This document shows positions 10,378 through 18,278 of a stretch of DNA of 64,000 bases, one piece after another (the first letter of the stretch is position 1; each line of letters begins with the position of its first letter). Location of the stretch: the NCBI RefSeq assembly GCF_902809845.1, contig NZ_CADDWI010000013.1, positions 868,001-932,000 of the forward strand, in the 5' to 3' direction. The notes beneath the pieces are model-generated. The model was given only the letters and a program-made list of their open reading frames with translations. It made no database searches and had not been told where the DNA came from. Both the position numbers and the translations under genes were made by a program. The DNA is from Chelativorans sp. Marseille-P2723 (GTDB lineage Bacteria > Pseudomonadota > Alphaproteobacteria > Rhizobiales > Rhizobiaceae).

Positions 10378-10969
10378 GCTTGCAGGGCTTGTGCTGCCTG
10401 ACAAGACGCCCTTGGAGACGGCCGCCGATCCGCTCGAATATTATCCCGGCCAGAGACAGAAGGTCCCCCCATCCGGTGTTGCGCGCCCACGCGAAACCCC
10501 AGCCCGTTTTCGCGGCAACGACTGGCTGCTGGCCGCTGGCGGCGCGCTTCTGGCAGGTATCTGCGCTATCTTCCCGTGGTACATCTTCCTACATCAGGAA
10601 AGTTTTGGAATTCGCCCGTTCACTTTGGCCGAACAGCCCAAGCTCCACAATCTTCGGCCGGGGCTCCGTGACGATGAGGCGACTTTCGTAATGCCGAACC
10701 TCGATTTCGTTCCAACAGGAACTGTGCCCGAAACACCTGAGCAGCTCTCGGAAAGCCTGTATGAGCAGCCCTTTCCGGGCGACCGCCGCAAATTCCGTCT
10801 CATTGCCGCGGAAAATGGACGCGCAATGATCGAAGATGACGACGGATTCTGGATGGTGCAGCCCGGCTCGCTTCTTCCGGATGGCAGCCGCGTCTCCCGC
10901 GTCGAACGGCGCGCCCAGACGTGGGTTCTCGTCACCAGCGCAGACACGGAAATCCAACTCTCACGCTGA
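10367..10969 (+). CDS. Membrane protein of unknown function downstream of fliI
   Basis: A 200-residue protein with a proline-rich cytoplasmic N-terminus (about 50 residues), one membrane segment at about 53-75 (WLLAAGGALLAGICAIFPWY) and a C-terminal domain of about 120 residues predicted outside the cytoplasm. The tail looks like a small beta domain (KFRLIAAENGRAMIEDDDGFWMV, GSLLPDGSRVSRVERRAQTW). The ATG overlaps the end of fliI and has a good aaaggag site. The position between fliI and flgB recurs in rhizobial flagellar clusters as I recall them, which argues for a flagellar role, but I know of no assigned function. Its topology, inner-membrane anchor plus periplasmic domain, resembles rod- or stator-associated proteins. 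Confidence 0.8.
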   Translation: MADKLAGLVLPDKTPLETAADPLEYYPGQRQKVPPSGVARPRETPARFRGNDWLLAAGGALLAGICAIFPWYIFLHQESFGIRPFTLAEQPKLHNLRPGLRDDEATFVMPNLDFVPTGTVPETPEQLSESLYEQPFPGDRRKFRLIAAENGRAMIEDDDGFWMVQPGSLLPDGSRVSRVERRAQTWVLVTSADTEIQLSR

Positions 10970-10981
10970 CCGAGGCGCAAG

Positions 10982-11008
10982 GCCCGCGCAAGACTGACGG
11001 CCTACCCT
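10982..11008 (+). promoter_or_regulatory. Recurrent flagellar promoter element, flgB copy
   Basis: GCCCGCGCAAG, nine bases, then CTACCCT. CAAG is at 10989-10992, 48 bases before the flgB ATG. It lies in the 67-base gap after the fliI unit and marks the start of the long flgB-to-fliP operon. Confidence 0.6.
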
Positions 11009-11036
11009 GCTGCCAGTAGAATCTGGATGAGAGCTT

Positions 11037-11414
11037 ATGGAAGCAGTCAACCTGTTCGATCTGGCCGCGCATCAGGCCCGGTGGCTTTCGGTCCGCCAGG
11101 CAGCAGTGGCTGGCAATATCGCCAACATTAATACGCCAGCTTACAAGGCAGTGGACGTGGAGCCCTTCGAAAAGGTGCTTGACGGATCACGCGTCGCGAT
11201 GAAGGCGACCCATGGCCAACACCAGCACCACGGGGTTACGCCGGCATCCTTCCTGCTAGACAGGAGCGAGGACCCGAAGATGCTGCCTTCCGAGAACAGC
11301 GTTGTGCTCGAAGATGAACTGGTCAAGGCCGGCGAAGTCCGCCGCGCATTCGAGCTCAACACCGCCATCGTGAAGGCCTTCCACCGCATGATCATGATGA
11401 CGGCGAGAGGTTAA
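11037..11414 (+). CDS. flgB: Flagellar basal-body rod protein FlgB
   Basis: Proximal rod subunit with 125 residues, the usual length. The rod motif is in the N-terminal part ([21 protein letters not shown]) and the C-terminal helix ([20 protein letters not shown]) completes D0. A His-rich linker (THGQHQHHG) is seen in the middle. First gene of an operon running without large gaps to fliP at 17012, under the conserved element at 10982-11008. Confidence 0.95.
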   Translation: MEAVNLFDLAAHQARWLSVRQAAVAGNIANINTPAYKAVDVEPFEKVLDGSRVAMKATHGQHQHHGVTPASFLLDRSEDPKMLPSENSVVLEDELVKAGEVRRAFELNTAIVKAFHRMIMMTARG

Positions 11415-11416
11415 GC

Positions 11417-11836
11417 ATGGACCCGCTTTCCGCTGCCGTAAAGATCGCTGGCTCGGGTCTTACTGCCCAATCAGAACGCATGCGCATCGTCTCGGAAAAC
11501 CTCGCCAACGCACAGTCCACAAGCGATGTGCCGGGCGGCGATCCATACCGCCGCAAGACAATCAGCTTTGCGGCCGAGCTCGACCGGGCAACCGGCGGCG
11601 CAATGGTGCAGATTTCCGCAATCGCGCGCGATCCGGCCGACTTCTCGGTCGAATACATGCCGGGTCACGAAGCAGCCGACGAGTTCGGCTATGTGAAGAT
11701 GCCAAATGTAAACATGCTGGTCGAGATAGCGGACATGCGCGAGGCCAATCGCGGTTACGAGGCGAACCTTCAGACGATCAAGCAGGCTCGCGAACTCATT
11801 TCCATGACCATCGATCTTCTGCGGAGCAATGGATGA
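11417..11836 (+). CDS. flgC: Flagellar basal-body rod protein FlgC
   Basis: Rod subunit of 139 residues. N-terminal rod motif [20 protein letters not shown] and C-terminal [19 protein letters not shown]-type block, both diagnostic of FlgC. Two bases after flgB and overlapping fliE by four bases (ATGA), so translation is coupled through flgB-flgC-fliE. Confidence 0.96.
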   Translation: MDPLSAAVKIAGSGLTAQSERMRIVSENLANAQSTSDVPGGDPYRRKTISFAAELDRATGGAMVQISAIARDPADFSVEYMPGHEAADEFGYVKMPNVNMLVEIADMREANRGYEANLQTIKQARELISMTIDLLRSNG

Positions 11837-12138
11837 TATCCGGTATCGCAAATCTTCCGCGTATTTCTGCGATCGGCACCGATCCGGTACTTTCCGAGCC
11901 GAAGCTTGCGCCCACCGATGGTGATGCATTCTCGGCCATGGTGAGCGAACTGGCAGCCGACACCGTCTCGCGCCTTACGAAGGCGGAAAACCTATCCCTC
12001 CAGGCATTGCAGGGAGAGGCGGAAACACGCGCCGTCGTGGATGCGGTTATGGATGCGGAACAATCGCTTCAAGCGGCCATCGCCATCCGTGACAAGATCG
12101 TGACCGCCTATCTGGAAATCAGCCGAATGGCGATCTGA
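11833..12138 (+). CDS. fliE: Flagellar hook-basal body protein FliE
   Basis: FliE joins the MS ring (FliF) to the rod and is the first protein exported. The 101 residues are normal. The conserved C-terminal half ([40 protein letters not shown]) is clear. Its ATG overlaps the flgC stop and flgG follows 11 bases later. Confidence 0.94.
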   Translation: MISGIANLPRISAIGTDPVLSEPKLAPTDGDAFSAMVSELAADTVSRLTKAENLSLQALQGEAETRAVVDAVMDAEQSLQAAIAIRDKIVTAYLEISRMAI

Positions 12139-12149
12139 GGAGTAGCCCG

Positions 12150-12938
12150 TTGAAAGCCCTTTCCATCGCCGCCACCGGCATGTCCGCCCAGCAGACCAAT
12201 CTGGAGGTCATCGCCAACAATATCGCTAACATCAATACGACCGGCTTCAAGCGGGCGCGGGCAGAATTTTCCGATCTGCTGTACCAGGTGGAGCGGCTGC
12301 AGGGCGTGCCCGAACGGGCCAACCAGAACATCGTGCCGGAGGGCGCGAATATCGGGCTTGGCGTCAAGACGGCGGCGGTGCGCAATGTGCATGTGCAGGG
12401 TTCGCTCACCAATACCGGTAACAAGCTGGACGTGGCGCTGGCCGGTAAAGGCTGGTTCCAGATTGAGGGAGCCGATGGCGAGATGCTCTATAGCCGTGCC
12501 GGGGCCTTCAACACCAACGCAAATGGCGAGCTCGTCACAGTGGATGGATTTCCGGTGATGCCAGCTATCGTCGTGCCCCCGGAAACGGTGGATGTGATCA
12601 TCAACAAGTCCGGCCAGGTCTTCGCCCGCGTGGATGGCGAGCCCGACCTGCAGGTGCTGGGGCAGCTCACCCTTGCCACTTTTTCCAATGAAGCAGGACT
12701 CGCTCCCATTGGAAACAACCTCTTCCGCGAGACGGTCGCATCCGGCCCTGCCAATGTCGGCGTGCCTGGCGAGCCGGGCTTTGCGACCGTCGAGCAAGGA
12801 TATCTGGAAGCCTCAAACGTAGATCCCGTGAAGGAAATAACCGATCTGATCTCCGCCCAGCGCGCCTATGAAATGAACTCCAAGGTCATCAAGGCGGCCG
12901 ATGAAATGGCCGCCACAGTGACCCAGTCGTTGCGATAG
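12150..12938 (+). CDS. flgG: Flagellar distal rod protein FlgG
   Basis: Distal rod subunit, 262 residues, as in the family. It begins with a TTG codon at 12150, preceded by GAGGAG about seven bases away; no ATG gives the canonical [19 protein letters not shown] start. The rod motif [15 protein letters not shown] and the C-terminal [20 protein letters not shown] and [11 protein letters not shown] blocks are present. It lies between fliE and flgA in the flgB operon. Confidence 0.96.
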   Translation: MKALSIAATGMSAQQTNLEVIANNIANINTTGFKRARAEFSDLLYQVERLQGVPERANQNIVPEGANIGLGVKTAAVRNVHVQGSLTNTGNKLDVALAGKGWFQIEGADGEMLYSRAGAFNTNANGELVTVDGFPVMPAIVVPPETVDVIINKSGQVFARVDGEPDLQVLGQLTLATFSNEAGLAPIGNNLFRETVASGPANVGVPGEPGFATVEQGYLEASNVDPVKEITDLISAQRAYEMNSKVIKAADEMAATVTQSLR

Positions 12939-12940
12939 CG

Positions 12941-13414
12941 ATGCAGAACCGGCGGTGCAGTAAACGGTTTTTTCTGGCGGGTCTGCTGGCGGCCCTCTCC
13001 TTCGTTGCCACGCCCGCCGGCGCCCAGGATATCGTCGTCGTGCCTGCACGCGTCATCTATCCCGGCGAAACAATCTCTGCCGACGCTATTCAGGAGATGC
13101 TGCTGCGCAAGCCTCCACGGGGCGCCGCGTCCATCGCCCGCGAGGTCGACGAACTGGAAGGCAAGGTAGCCCGACGCACGCTTCTGCCCGGGCGGCTGAT
13201 CCCCCTTTCCTATATTCGCGCACCCTATCTGGTGGAACAGGGGTCTACGGTCACGGCGATCCTCACCCATGGCGCCCTGACCATCTCCGTCCTTGCTGTC
13301 CCGCTCCAGCACGGGGCGGCAGGCGAACAGATCAGGGTGCGCAATATCGACAGCGGCGCCATTTTCACCGGGATCGTCATGCAGGACGGCACGGTGCGGG
13401 TTGGGGCGTCATGA
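12941..13414 (+). CDS. flgA: Flagellar P-ring assembly chaperone FlgA
   Basis: Periplasmic protein that helps FlgI form the P ring. It has 157 residues: a Sec signal peptide (about 1-28, with the motif AGA before QDI), then the SAF domain with RVIYPGETISADAIQE and the C-terminal GEQIRVRNIDSGAIFTGIV block followed by a glycine-valine tail. The end overlaps the flgI start by ATGA. It sits next to its client gene, flgI. Confidence 0.93.
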   Translation: MQNRRCSKRFFLAGLLAALSFVATPAGAQDIVVVPARVIYPGETISADAIQEMLLRKPPRGAASIAREVDELEGKVARRTLLPGRLIPLSYIRAPYLVEQGSTVTAILTHGALTISVLAVPLQHGAAGEQIRVRNIDSGAIFTGIVMQDGTVRVGAS

Positions 13415-14520
13415 TCTTCAGGGGCTTGTTGTCCGCACTGGTGGTCCTTGCCGCCATGCTGCCCGCCTTTGCAGGCGGAAAGACCCAGATCAAGCATATC
13501 GCTGAGCTTCAGGCTGCGCGGGACAACCAGCTTGTCGGTTATGGACTGGTGATCGGCCTGAACGGTACGGGTGACAGGCTGCGCAATGCACCGTTTACCG
13601 AGCAATCAATGCGGGCGATGCTCGAAAATCTGGGCATCGCCACCGAAGGCGGAAGGGCAAGGGCGGAGAATATCGCGGCGGTGATTGTCACCGCAAATCT
13701 GCCACCATTCGTGCAGTCGGGCGCCCGGATCGACGTTACCGTTTCTTCCCTCGGGGATGCTAAATCGCTTGCCGGTGGCATGCTGGTGATGACTCCGCTG
13801 CGCGCAGCTGATGGCGAGATATATGCCGTGGCGCAGGGGCCGGTCATCGTTTCAGGCTTCCGTGCCGAAGGACAGGCGGAAACGCTTACGCAGGGCGTTC
13901 CCACTTCCGGGCGCGTTCCCAACGGTGCCATCATCGAGCGCGGTGTGCCAGTTTCCTTCGACGATCTTCTGGCGCTGACCCTGCAACTCAGGAACCCGGA
14001 CTTCTCGACCGCCGTGCGCATTGCCGACGCGGTCAACGCATATACCAGCCGGCGCTTCGGCGCGCGGCTTGCAAGCGAGCGGGACGCGCGAACCGTCGTC
14101 ATTCAAAAGCCCAAAGGGATCTCTGCCGCGCGATTCTACGCCGAAATCGAGAATCTGCACGTCCATGTAGATGCACCGGCGCGTGTGGTCGTTGACGAGC
14201 GGTCAGGCACGGTCGTGATCGGCAATGATGTACGTATCTCCCGCGTCGCCATCAGTCATGGCGCGCTTACCGTACGCGTCACCGAGATGCCACGGGTTGT
14301 GCAACCGGAGCCGTTCAGCCGCGGCGAGACGGCGGTCGAGCCCTTTACAGCGATCGACGCTAGCCGGCCCGATGCGAACGTCGCCGTACTTGATGGGCCG
14401 GACTTGCAAACGCTCGTCTCCGGCCTCAACAGGCTCGGGGTAAAGCCCGACGGGATCATCGCGATCCTGCAAGGAATCAAGACGGCGGGCGCGCTCCAGG
14501 GCGAGCTGGTCCTGCAGTAA
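13411..14520 (+). CDS. flgI: Flagellar P-ring protein FlgI
   Basis: Forms the P ring around the rod in the peptidoglycan layer. It has 369 residues with a Sec signal peptide (cleavage near AFAGG). Family blocks include NQLVGYGLVIGLNGTGD, NIAAVIVTANLPPF, RIDVTVSSLGDAKSLAGG and the C-terminal DLQTLVSGLNRLGVKPDGI with IAILQGIKTAGALQGEL. Coupled to flgA by overlap; motE follows 16 bases later. Confidence 0.97.
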   Translation: MIFRGLLSALVVLAAMLPAFAGGKTQIKHIAELQAARDNQLVGYGLVIGLNGTGDRLRNAPFTEQSMRAMLENLGIATEGGRARAENIAAVIVTANLPPFVQSGARIDVTVSSLGDAKSLAGGMLVMTPLRAADGEIYAVAQGPVIVSGFRAEGQAETLTQGVPTSGRVPNGAIIERGVPVSFDDLLALTLQLRNPDFSTAVRIADAVNAYTSRRFGARLASERDARTVVIQKPKGISAARFYAEIENLHVHVDAPARVVVDERSGTVVIGNDVRISRVAISHGALTVRVTEMPRVVQPEPFSRGETAVEPFTAIDASRPDANVAVLDGPDLQTLVSGLNRLGVKPDGIIAILQGIKTAGALQGELVLQ

Positions 14521-14536
14521 GGGGGGAAGGAAAGAG

Positions 14537-15049
14537 ATGCGCCTCCTCGATACGGACCTTTGCATGACCCGGCGCGCACTTGCCCCGGTGATTGCGGTTC
14601 TGATGCTCGCAGGCCAGGGCGGCGCAGAGGCGGCGGAACTGAACGCTGTGCCGCAGGACGAGGTTGCGCGCTACTGTTCCAGCATCGCTGATGCGGCGAA
14701 AGACCGGCGCTATGCGCTCCAAGCGCAGGAGCTCGAAAAACTCAAGGATGAGGTCGATGCCCGCATCGCAATCTTGGAAGAAAAACGTGCCGAATATGAA
14801 AGCTGGCTGGCGCGGCGCGAGGATTTCCTTGCCGCCGCCGAGGACAATCTCGTGCGCATCTATTCGAGCATGAGGCCGGACTCTGCTGCCGAGCGCCTGG
14901 CCGAAGTCCGCCTAGAGCTTGCTGCAGCTATTCTGATGAAGCTGGAGCCGCGTGTGGCTGGCATTATCCTCAATGAGATGAACAGCAAGGCCGCAGCCAC
15001 GCTTACGAGCATCATGGCGAGTGCGGCCCGGCCTGAGGACCCGTCATGA
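14537..15049 (+). CDS. motE: MotE family periplasmic chaperone of MotC
   Basis: In Sinorhizobium meliloti MotE is a periplasmic chaperone that folds and stabilises MotC. This protein has 170 residues with a signal-like hydrophobic segment after residue 10 (RALAPVIAVLMLAGQGGAEA), a coiled-coil (about 60-105, rich in ELEKLKDEVDARIAILEEKR) and the family's C-terminal block ILMKLEPRVAGIILNEMNSK. The ATG at 14537 has a gggaaggaaagag site; a second ATG at 14564 would give a more usual signal-peptide length. Its stop overlaps the flgH start (ATGA). The partner motC is encoded at 22802-23977. Confidence 0.88.
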   Translation: MRLLDTDLCMTRRALAPVIAVLMLAGQGGAEAAELNAVPQDEVARYCSSIADAAKDRRYALQAQELEKLKDEVDARIAILEEKRAEYESWLARREDFLAAAEDNLVRIYSSMRPDSAAERLAEVRLELAAAILMKLEPRVAGIILNEMNSKAAATLTSIMASAARPEDPS

Positions 15050-15753
15050 ACAAGACGGCAGCAGCTTTCATTATCCTTGCCCTTCCCGCATTCGCAGGTT
15101 GCGCCAGTACTGACGAAATTGGCAAGCCTCCTGCACTCTCTCCTGTTGGGGCTGGGGCTGAACCCACCGTCCTTCAGGCCTATCACTATCCGGAAAGAAA
15201 GCCTCAGCGCGTCAGCCGCCATTCGCTCTGGAGCGACCGGCAAAGCCGCTTCTTCACCGATCCGCGCGCGCTGGAGGTCGGCGATATATTGACCGTTGTC
15301 ATATCCATTAATGACAAGGCCAGGTTCGAGAATGAATCGGCACGCTCGCGGCAGTCAAGGCGCAATCTTGGTTTGGGCGGTTCTTATGCCTTCGGGAATG
15401 CCAGCGGCTCAGCACAAGCCGAGGGGGATATCGGCTCCGGCACATCGACTGTGGGAGTTGGCGAGACGAAGCGGTCGGAGGACATGCGCCTTGTCGTGGC
15501 GGCCATCGTTACCGAAAAGCTGCCCAATGGAAATCTGCGGATTTCCGGCACGCAGGAAGTACGCGTCAATGCCGAACTTCGGGTGCTCACTATCGCCGGT
15601 ATCGTGCGGCCAAGCGATATCGGCCCCGCTAATACGATTTCCTACGAGCGCATCGCAGAAGCGCGCATTTCTTATGGCGGGCGCGGTAGGCTGACGGAAG
15701 TGCAGCAACCTGCCTGGGGGCATCAGGTGCTCGATAACGTGCTGCCTTTCTGA
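15046..15753 (+). CDS. flgH: Flagellar L-ring lipoprotein FlgH
   Basis: Outer-membrane lipoprotein forming the L ring. It has 235 residues with a lipobox (FAGC at the end of a short hydrophobic leader). The FlgH blocks SLWSDRQSRFFTDPRALEVGD, DILTVVISINDKARF and the C-terminal RVLTIAGIVRPSDIGPANTI and YGGRGRLTEVQQPAWG are intact. It overlaps motE by ATGA and precedes fliL by 15 bases. Confidence 0.97.
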   Translation: MNKTAAAFIILALPAFAGCASTDEIGKPPALSPVGAGAEPTVLQAYHYPERKPQRVSRHSLWSDRQSRFFTDPRALEVGDILTVVISINDKARFENESARSRQSRRNLGLGGSYAFGNASGSAQAEGDIGSGTSTVGVGETKRSEDMRLVVAAIVTEKLPNGNLRISGTQEVRVNAELRVLTIAGIVRPSDIGPANTISYERIAEARISYGGRGRLTEVQQPAWGHQVLDNVLPF

Positions 15754-15768
15754 CCGGAAAGCATCGTC

Positions 15769-16275
15769 ATGGCTGTCATCACACAGGAAGAAGAGAAGAA
15801 GGAAGGCAGACCGCTTATCATGCAGTTAGCGGCGCTGCTCGTCATTACGGTTCTGGCGGCTGGCATGGGTTGGCTGACGGGCACCTATCTGGAAAAACTC
15901 CACAATCCCGCGGCAAAGTCTGGACTGGAAGTGTCTGCGCAGGCGGAAACCCCCAACGAAGGAGAAGCCGAAGAAGCTCTTACCGGAACGCCTTCCATCG
16001 TTTTCAATCTCGATCCCATCACCATCAATCTGGCCGAGCCGGCGGATGTGTGGTTGCGCATGGAGCTCGCGCTGGCGTTCGATGGTCCGGCCGATCCTGA
16101 GCTTGCGCGGACCATTCATCAGGACCTGCTTGCCTATATGCGCACGGTGAAGCTCAAGCAGATCGAGAGCAGCAGCGGATTCCACCACCTCAAAGCTGAC
16201 CTCCTTGAGCGTGCGCGTATTCGCAGCAATGACCGCGTGAAGCAGGTTCTTGTCCTGACCTTCCTCTACGAATGA
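15769..16275 (+). CDS. fliL: Flagellar basal-body-associated protein FliL
   Basis: Single-pass inner-membrane protein that surrounds the stator and supports torque. It has 168 residues with a membrane segment at about 22-44 (LAALLVITVLAAGMGWLTG), an acidic linker, and the periplasmic FliL domain (IVFNLDPITINLAEPADVWL, LLERARIRSNDRVKQVLVLT). It overlaps fliP by four bases (ATGA). A second FliL-like protein is encoded at the far end of the cluster (36245-36730). Confidence 0.93.
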   Translation: MAVITQEEEKKEGRPLIMQLAALLVITVLAAGMGWLTGTYLEKLHNPAAKSGLEVSAQAETPNEGEAEEALTGTPSIVFNLDPITINLAEPADVWLRMELALAFDGPADPELARTIHQDLLAYMRTVKLKQIESSSGFHHLKADLLERARIRSNDRVKQVLVLTFLYE

Positions 16276-17012
16276 TGCGTCCCCTAGCTATCCTTTCCGC
16301 CGTGCTTTTCGCCGGCGCTTCCCCGGCTGCCAGCCAGACGCTCGACCTTGGCGCGCTGGCGGGTCAGGCCAACGGCACGAGCGTTGGCTATATCATCCAG
16401 CTTTTCGGCCTGCTGACGGTACTGTCGATCGCGCCGGGCATCCTCATCATGGTGACGAGCTTCACCCGCTTCGTCATCGTTTTTTCAATATTGCGCACCG
16501 GGATCGGCTTGCCGTCCACACCGGCTAATCTGATCCTCATCAGTCTTTCGCTCTTCATGACGTTCTATGTGATGGCGCCGACCTTCGATCAGGCCTGGAA
16601 TAATGGCGTGCAGCCGCTTATGAACAACGAGATCGACGAAGCGGTAGCGGTGGAGCGGATAGCGGAACCGTTCCGCGGGTTCATGAGCGCGAATGTACGC
16701 GACGAGGATTATAACCTGTTCGCCGATCTGGCGGTGGAACGCGGCGGAGTTCAGACCGAGGCGCAGCAGGCGGATATGCGGGTCCTTATCCCCGCTTTCA
16801 TGATCTCGGAAATTCGCCGCGGCTTCGAGATCGGCTTTCTGATCGTCCTGCCCTTTCTGGTGATAGATTTGATCGTAGCCACGATCACCATGTCCATGGG
16901 CATGATGATGCTGCCGCCGACCGTCGTTTCGCTCCCCTTCAAGATATTGTTCTTCGTGCTCATTGACGGCTGGAATCTGCTGGTGGGCAGTCTTGTCCGG
17001 TCTTTTGCCTGA
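16272..17012 (+). CDS. fliP: Flagellar export-gate protein FliP
   Basis: Core of the FliPQR export channel. It has 246 residues with a cleavable signal peptide (MMRPLAILSAVLFAGASPAA), a feature of FliP. Family blocks LTVLSIAPGILIMVTSFTR, FVIVFSILRTGIGLPSTPAN and LIPAFMISEIRRGFEIGFLI and the closing segment FKILFFVLIDGWNLLVGSL are present. Last gene of the flgB operon; fliQ and fliR are in the flgE and flhA units. No fliO was recognised in the window. Confidence 0.97.
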   Translation: MMRPLAILSAVLFAGASPAASQTLDLGALAGQANGTSVGYIIQLFGLLTVLSIAPGILIMVTSFTRFVIVFSILRTGIGLPSTPANLILISLSLFMTFYVMAPTFDQAWNNGVQPLMNNEIDEAVAVERIAEPFRGFMSANVRDEDYNLFADLAVERGGVQTEAQQADMRVLIPAFMISEIRRGFEIGFLIVLPFLVIDLIVATITMSMGMMMLPPTVVSLPFKILFFVLIDGWNLLVGSLVRSFA

Positions 17013-17050
17013 TTCCAGCTTCAAAAGACCATCGAACCCAGCCGCTATTA

Positions 17051-17157
17051 TCCATTTGGTAGCAAATGGAGGGCATAACAGTGCCGATGCATGACGGAGT
17101 GGGTTCCAGTAGTACCCACGGCATGATGCCTCTCCGTCATCACCGGTAAAGCCCGGT
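17051..17157 (+). promoter_or_regulatory. Structured region in the flaA 5' leader
   Basis: Four perfect inverted repeats lie in the 182-base gap before the first flagellin gene. TCCATTTG/CAAATGGA (17051-17070) has a four-base loop. ATGACGGAG/CTCCGTCAT (17091-17099 with 17132-17140) encloses GTGGGT/ACCCAC (17099-17119) and GGCATGATGCC (17120-17130), which together can form a three-way junction. ACCGG/CCGGT is at 17142-17157. No U-run follows any of them, so terminator function is unlikely. A possible -10 (TATTAT, 17046-17051) would start transcription just before this region. In Caulobacter the flagellin mRNA leader is bound by FlbT, and flbT is present here at 30805; a similar role is inferred. 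Confidence 0.6.
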
Positions 17158-17194
17158 ATGTCCCTCGTAGTTCTGTTTCAGGGGCGTTATTCCC

Positions 17195-18121
17195 ATGGCT
17201 AGCATCAACACCAACGCGTCGGCGATGACGGCGCTGCAGACCCTCAACACCATCTCCAAGAACATGGCCACCACGCAGTCGCGTATCTCGACCGGCCTGC
17301 GCGTGGCGGAAGCGTCCGATAACGCCGCCTACTGGTCCATCGCGACCTCGATGCGTTCGGATAACAAGGCTCTTTCCAGCGTGCAGGATGCGCTTGGCCT
17401 TGGCGCCGGCAAGCTCGACACCGCCTATACGGGCATCAACGAGGTGATCGACACCGTCGACAAGATCAAGGAAAAGCTGGTCAGCGCACGTGGCGCCAGC
17501 CTTGAAGATCAGAAGAAGATCGGTACGGAAATCACCGCGCTCAAAGATCACATCAAGTCGGTCGTAGAGAATTCCAACTATGCCGGCGCCAACATGCTTA
17601 AGGATGGCGATGACGTCTCGATCACTTCATCCTATAACCGCACCGGCACCAGCGTCTCGGTAGAGACAATCGACATTACCGGTGCCGATGTTCAGGTGCT
17701 CGAGACTACGGTAACCGCTGGCACTCCTCCGACTACCACCGTGACCGGCATCGCCGCTGCGCTGTTCGCCGATGACTTCTTTGCTCTAACAGATACGAGC
17801 ACCGATCCTATCGCGGCGTCATCCTCTGACGATAGCGACGTGACCATCGACTCCATGCTTGCTGATGTCGAGTCGGTTCTGTCGAAGCTCGCTGATGGAG
17901 CTGCCAAGCTGGGCGCTGCTAAATCCCGCGTGGATCTGCAAAAGGATTTCGTATCCAAGCTGTCGAATGCGATTGACCGTGGTGTTGGGCAGTTGGTGGA
18001 CGCGGATATGAACGAGGAATCGGCCCGTCTTTCGGCTCTGCAGGTTCAGCAGCAGCTTGGTGTTCAGGCGCTCTCGATCGCCAACTCCAACGCTCAGAAC
18101 ATTCTCTCGCTGTTCCGCTAA
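17195..18121 (+). CDS. flaA: Flagellin, first copy
   Basis: Filament subunit of 308 residues. The conserved ends that form the D0/D1 coiled core are intact: N-terminal ASINTNASAMTALQTLNTIS and RISTGLRVAEASDNAAYWSI, C-terminal ARLSALQVQQQLGVQALSIA and NAQNILSLFR. The middle (about 150-225) is variable and Thr/Asp-rich, the surface-exposed part. There is no signal peptide and no Cys, as usual. AGGGG lies ten bases before the ATG. It is monocistronic: a structured leader precedes it and a strong terminator follows. The symbol is by analogy with rhizobial flagellin naming. Confidence 0.95.
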   Translation: MASINTNASAMTALQTLNTISKNMATTQSRISTGLRVAEASDNAAYWSIATSMRSDNKALSSVQDALGLGAGKLDTAYTGINEVIDTVDKIKEKLVSARGASLEDQKKIGTEITALKDHIKSVVENSNYAGANMLKDGDDVSITSSYNRTGTSVSVETIDITGADVQVLETTVTAGTPPTTTVTGIAAALFADDFFALTDTSTDPIAASSSDDSDVTIDSMLADVESVLSKLADGAAKLGAAKSRVDLQKDFVSKLSNAIDRGVGQLVDADMNEESARLSALQVQQQLGVQALSIANSNAQNILSLFR

Positions 18122-18149
18122 TTGGCAGCTACACTCTGCAAGATGGATA

Positions 18150-18177
18150 GGGTCGCCTCACAGGCGGCCCTTTTTTT
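18150..18177 (+). terminator. Intrinsic terminator after flaA
   Basis: GGGTCGCC, loop TCACA, GGCGGCCC (one G-U pair) followed directly by seven T. A textbook Rho-independent terminator 28 bases after the flaA stop; it separates flaA from flaB, consistent with separate promoters. Confidence 0.92.
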
Positions 18178-18194
18178 ATAGGTGCCCTCACCCG

Positions 18195-18237
18195 TTAAGA
18201 ATCCATTAACCATACACCTGTACCCATCGTTAACCAT
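18195..18237 (+). promoter_or_regulatory. CtrA-type binding boxes upstream of flaB
   Basis: A perfect TTAA-N7-TTAA box occupies 18195-18209. Its right half extends to TTAACCAT (18206-18213), and an identical TTAACCAT lies at 18230-18237, 24 bases further on. TTAA-N7-TTAA and TTAACCAT are the known CtrA recognition patterns in Caulobacter and Brucella. The sites lie 42-84 bases before the flaB start codon, where a promoter would be. That CtrA binds here is an inference. Confidence 0.7.
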
Positions 18238-18278
18238 TCCTGCCCGCGGGGCATGGGGCTGATGATGAGGGCAAGCAC

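Noticed and set aside
17051-17070. Hairpin after fliP as an intrinsic terminator
   Set aside because: Followed by GGGCATAAC, no T-run; more likely part of the flaA leader structure.
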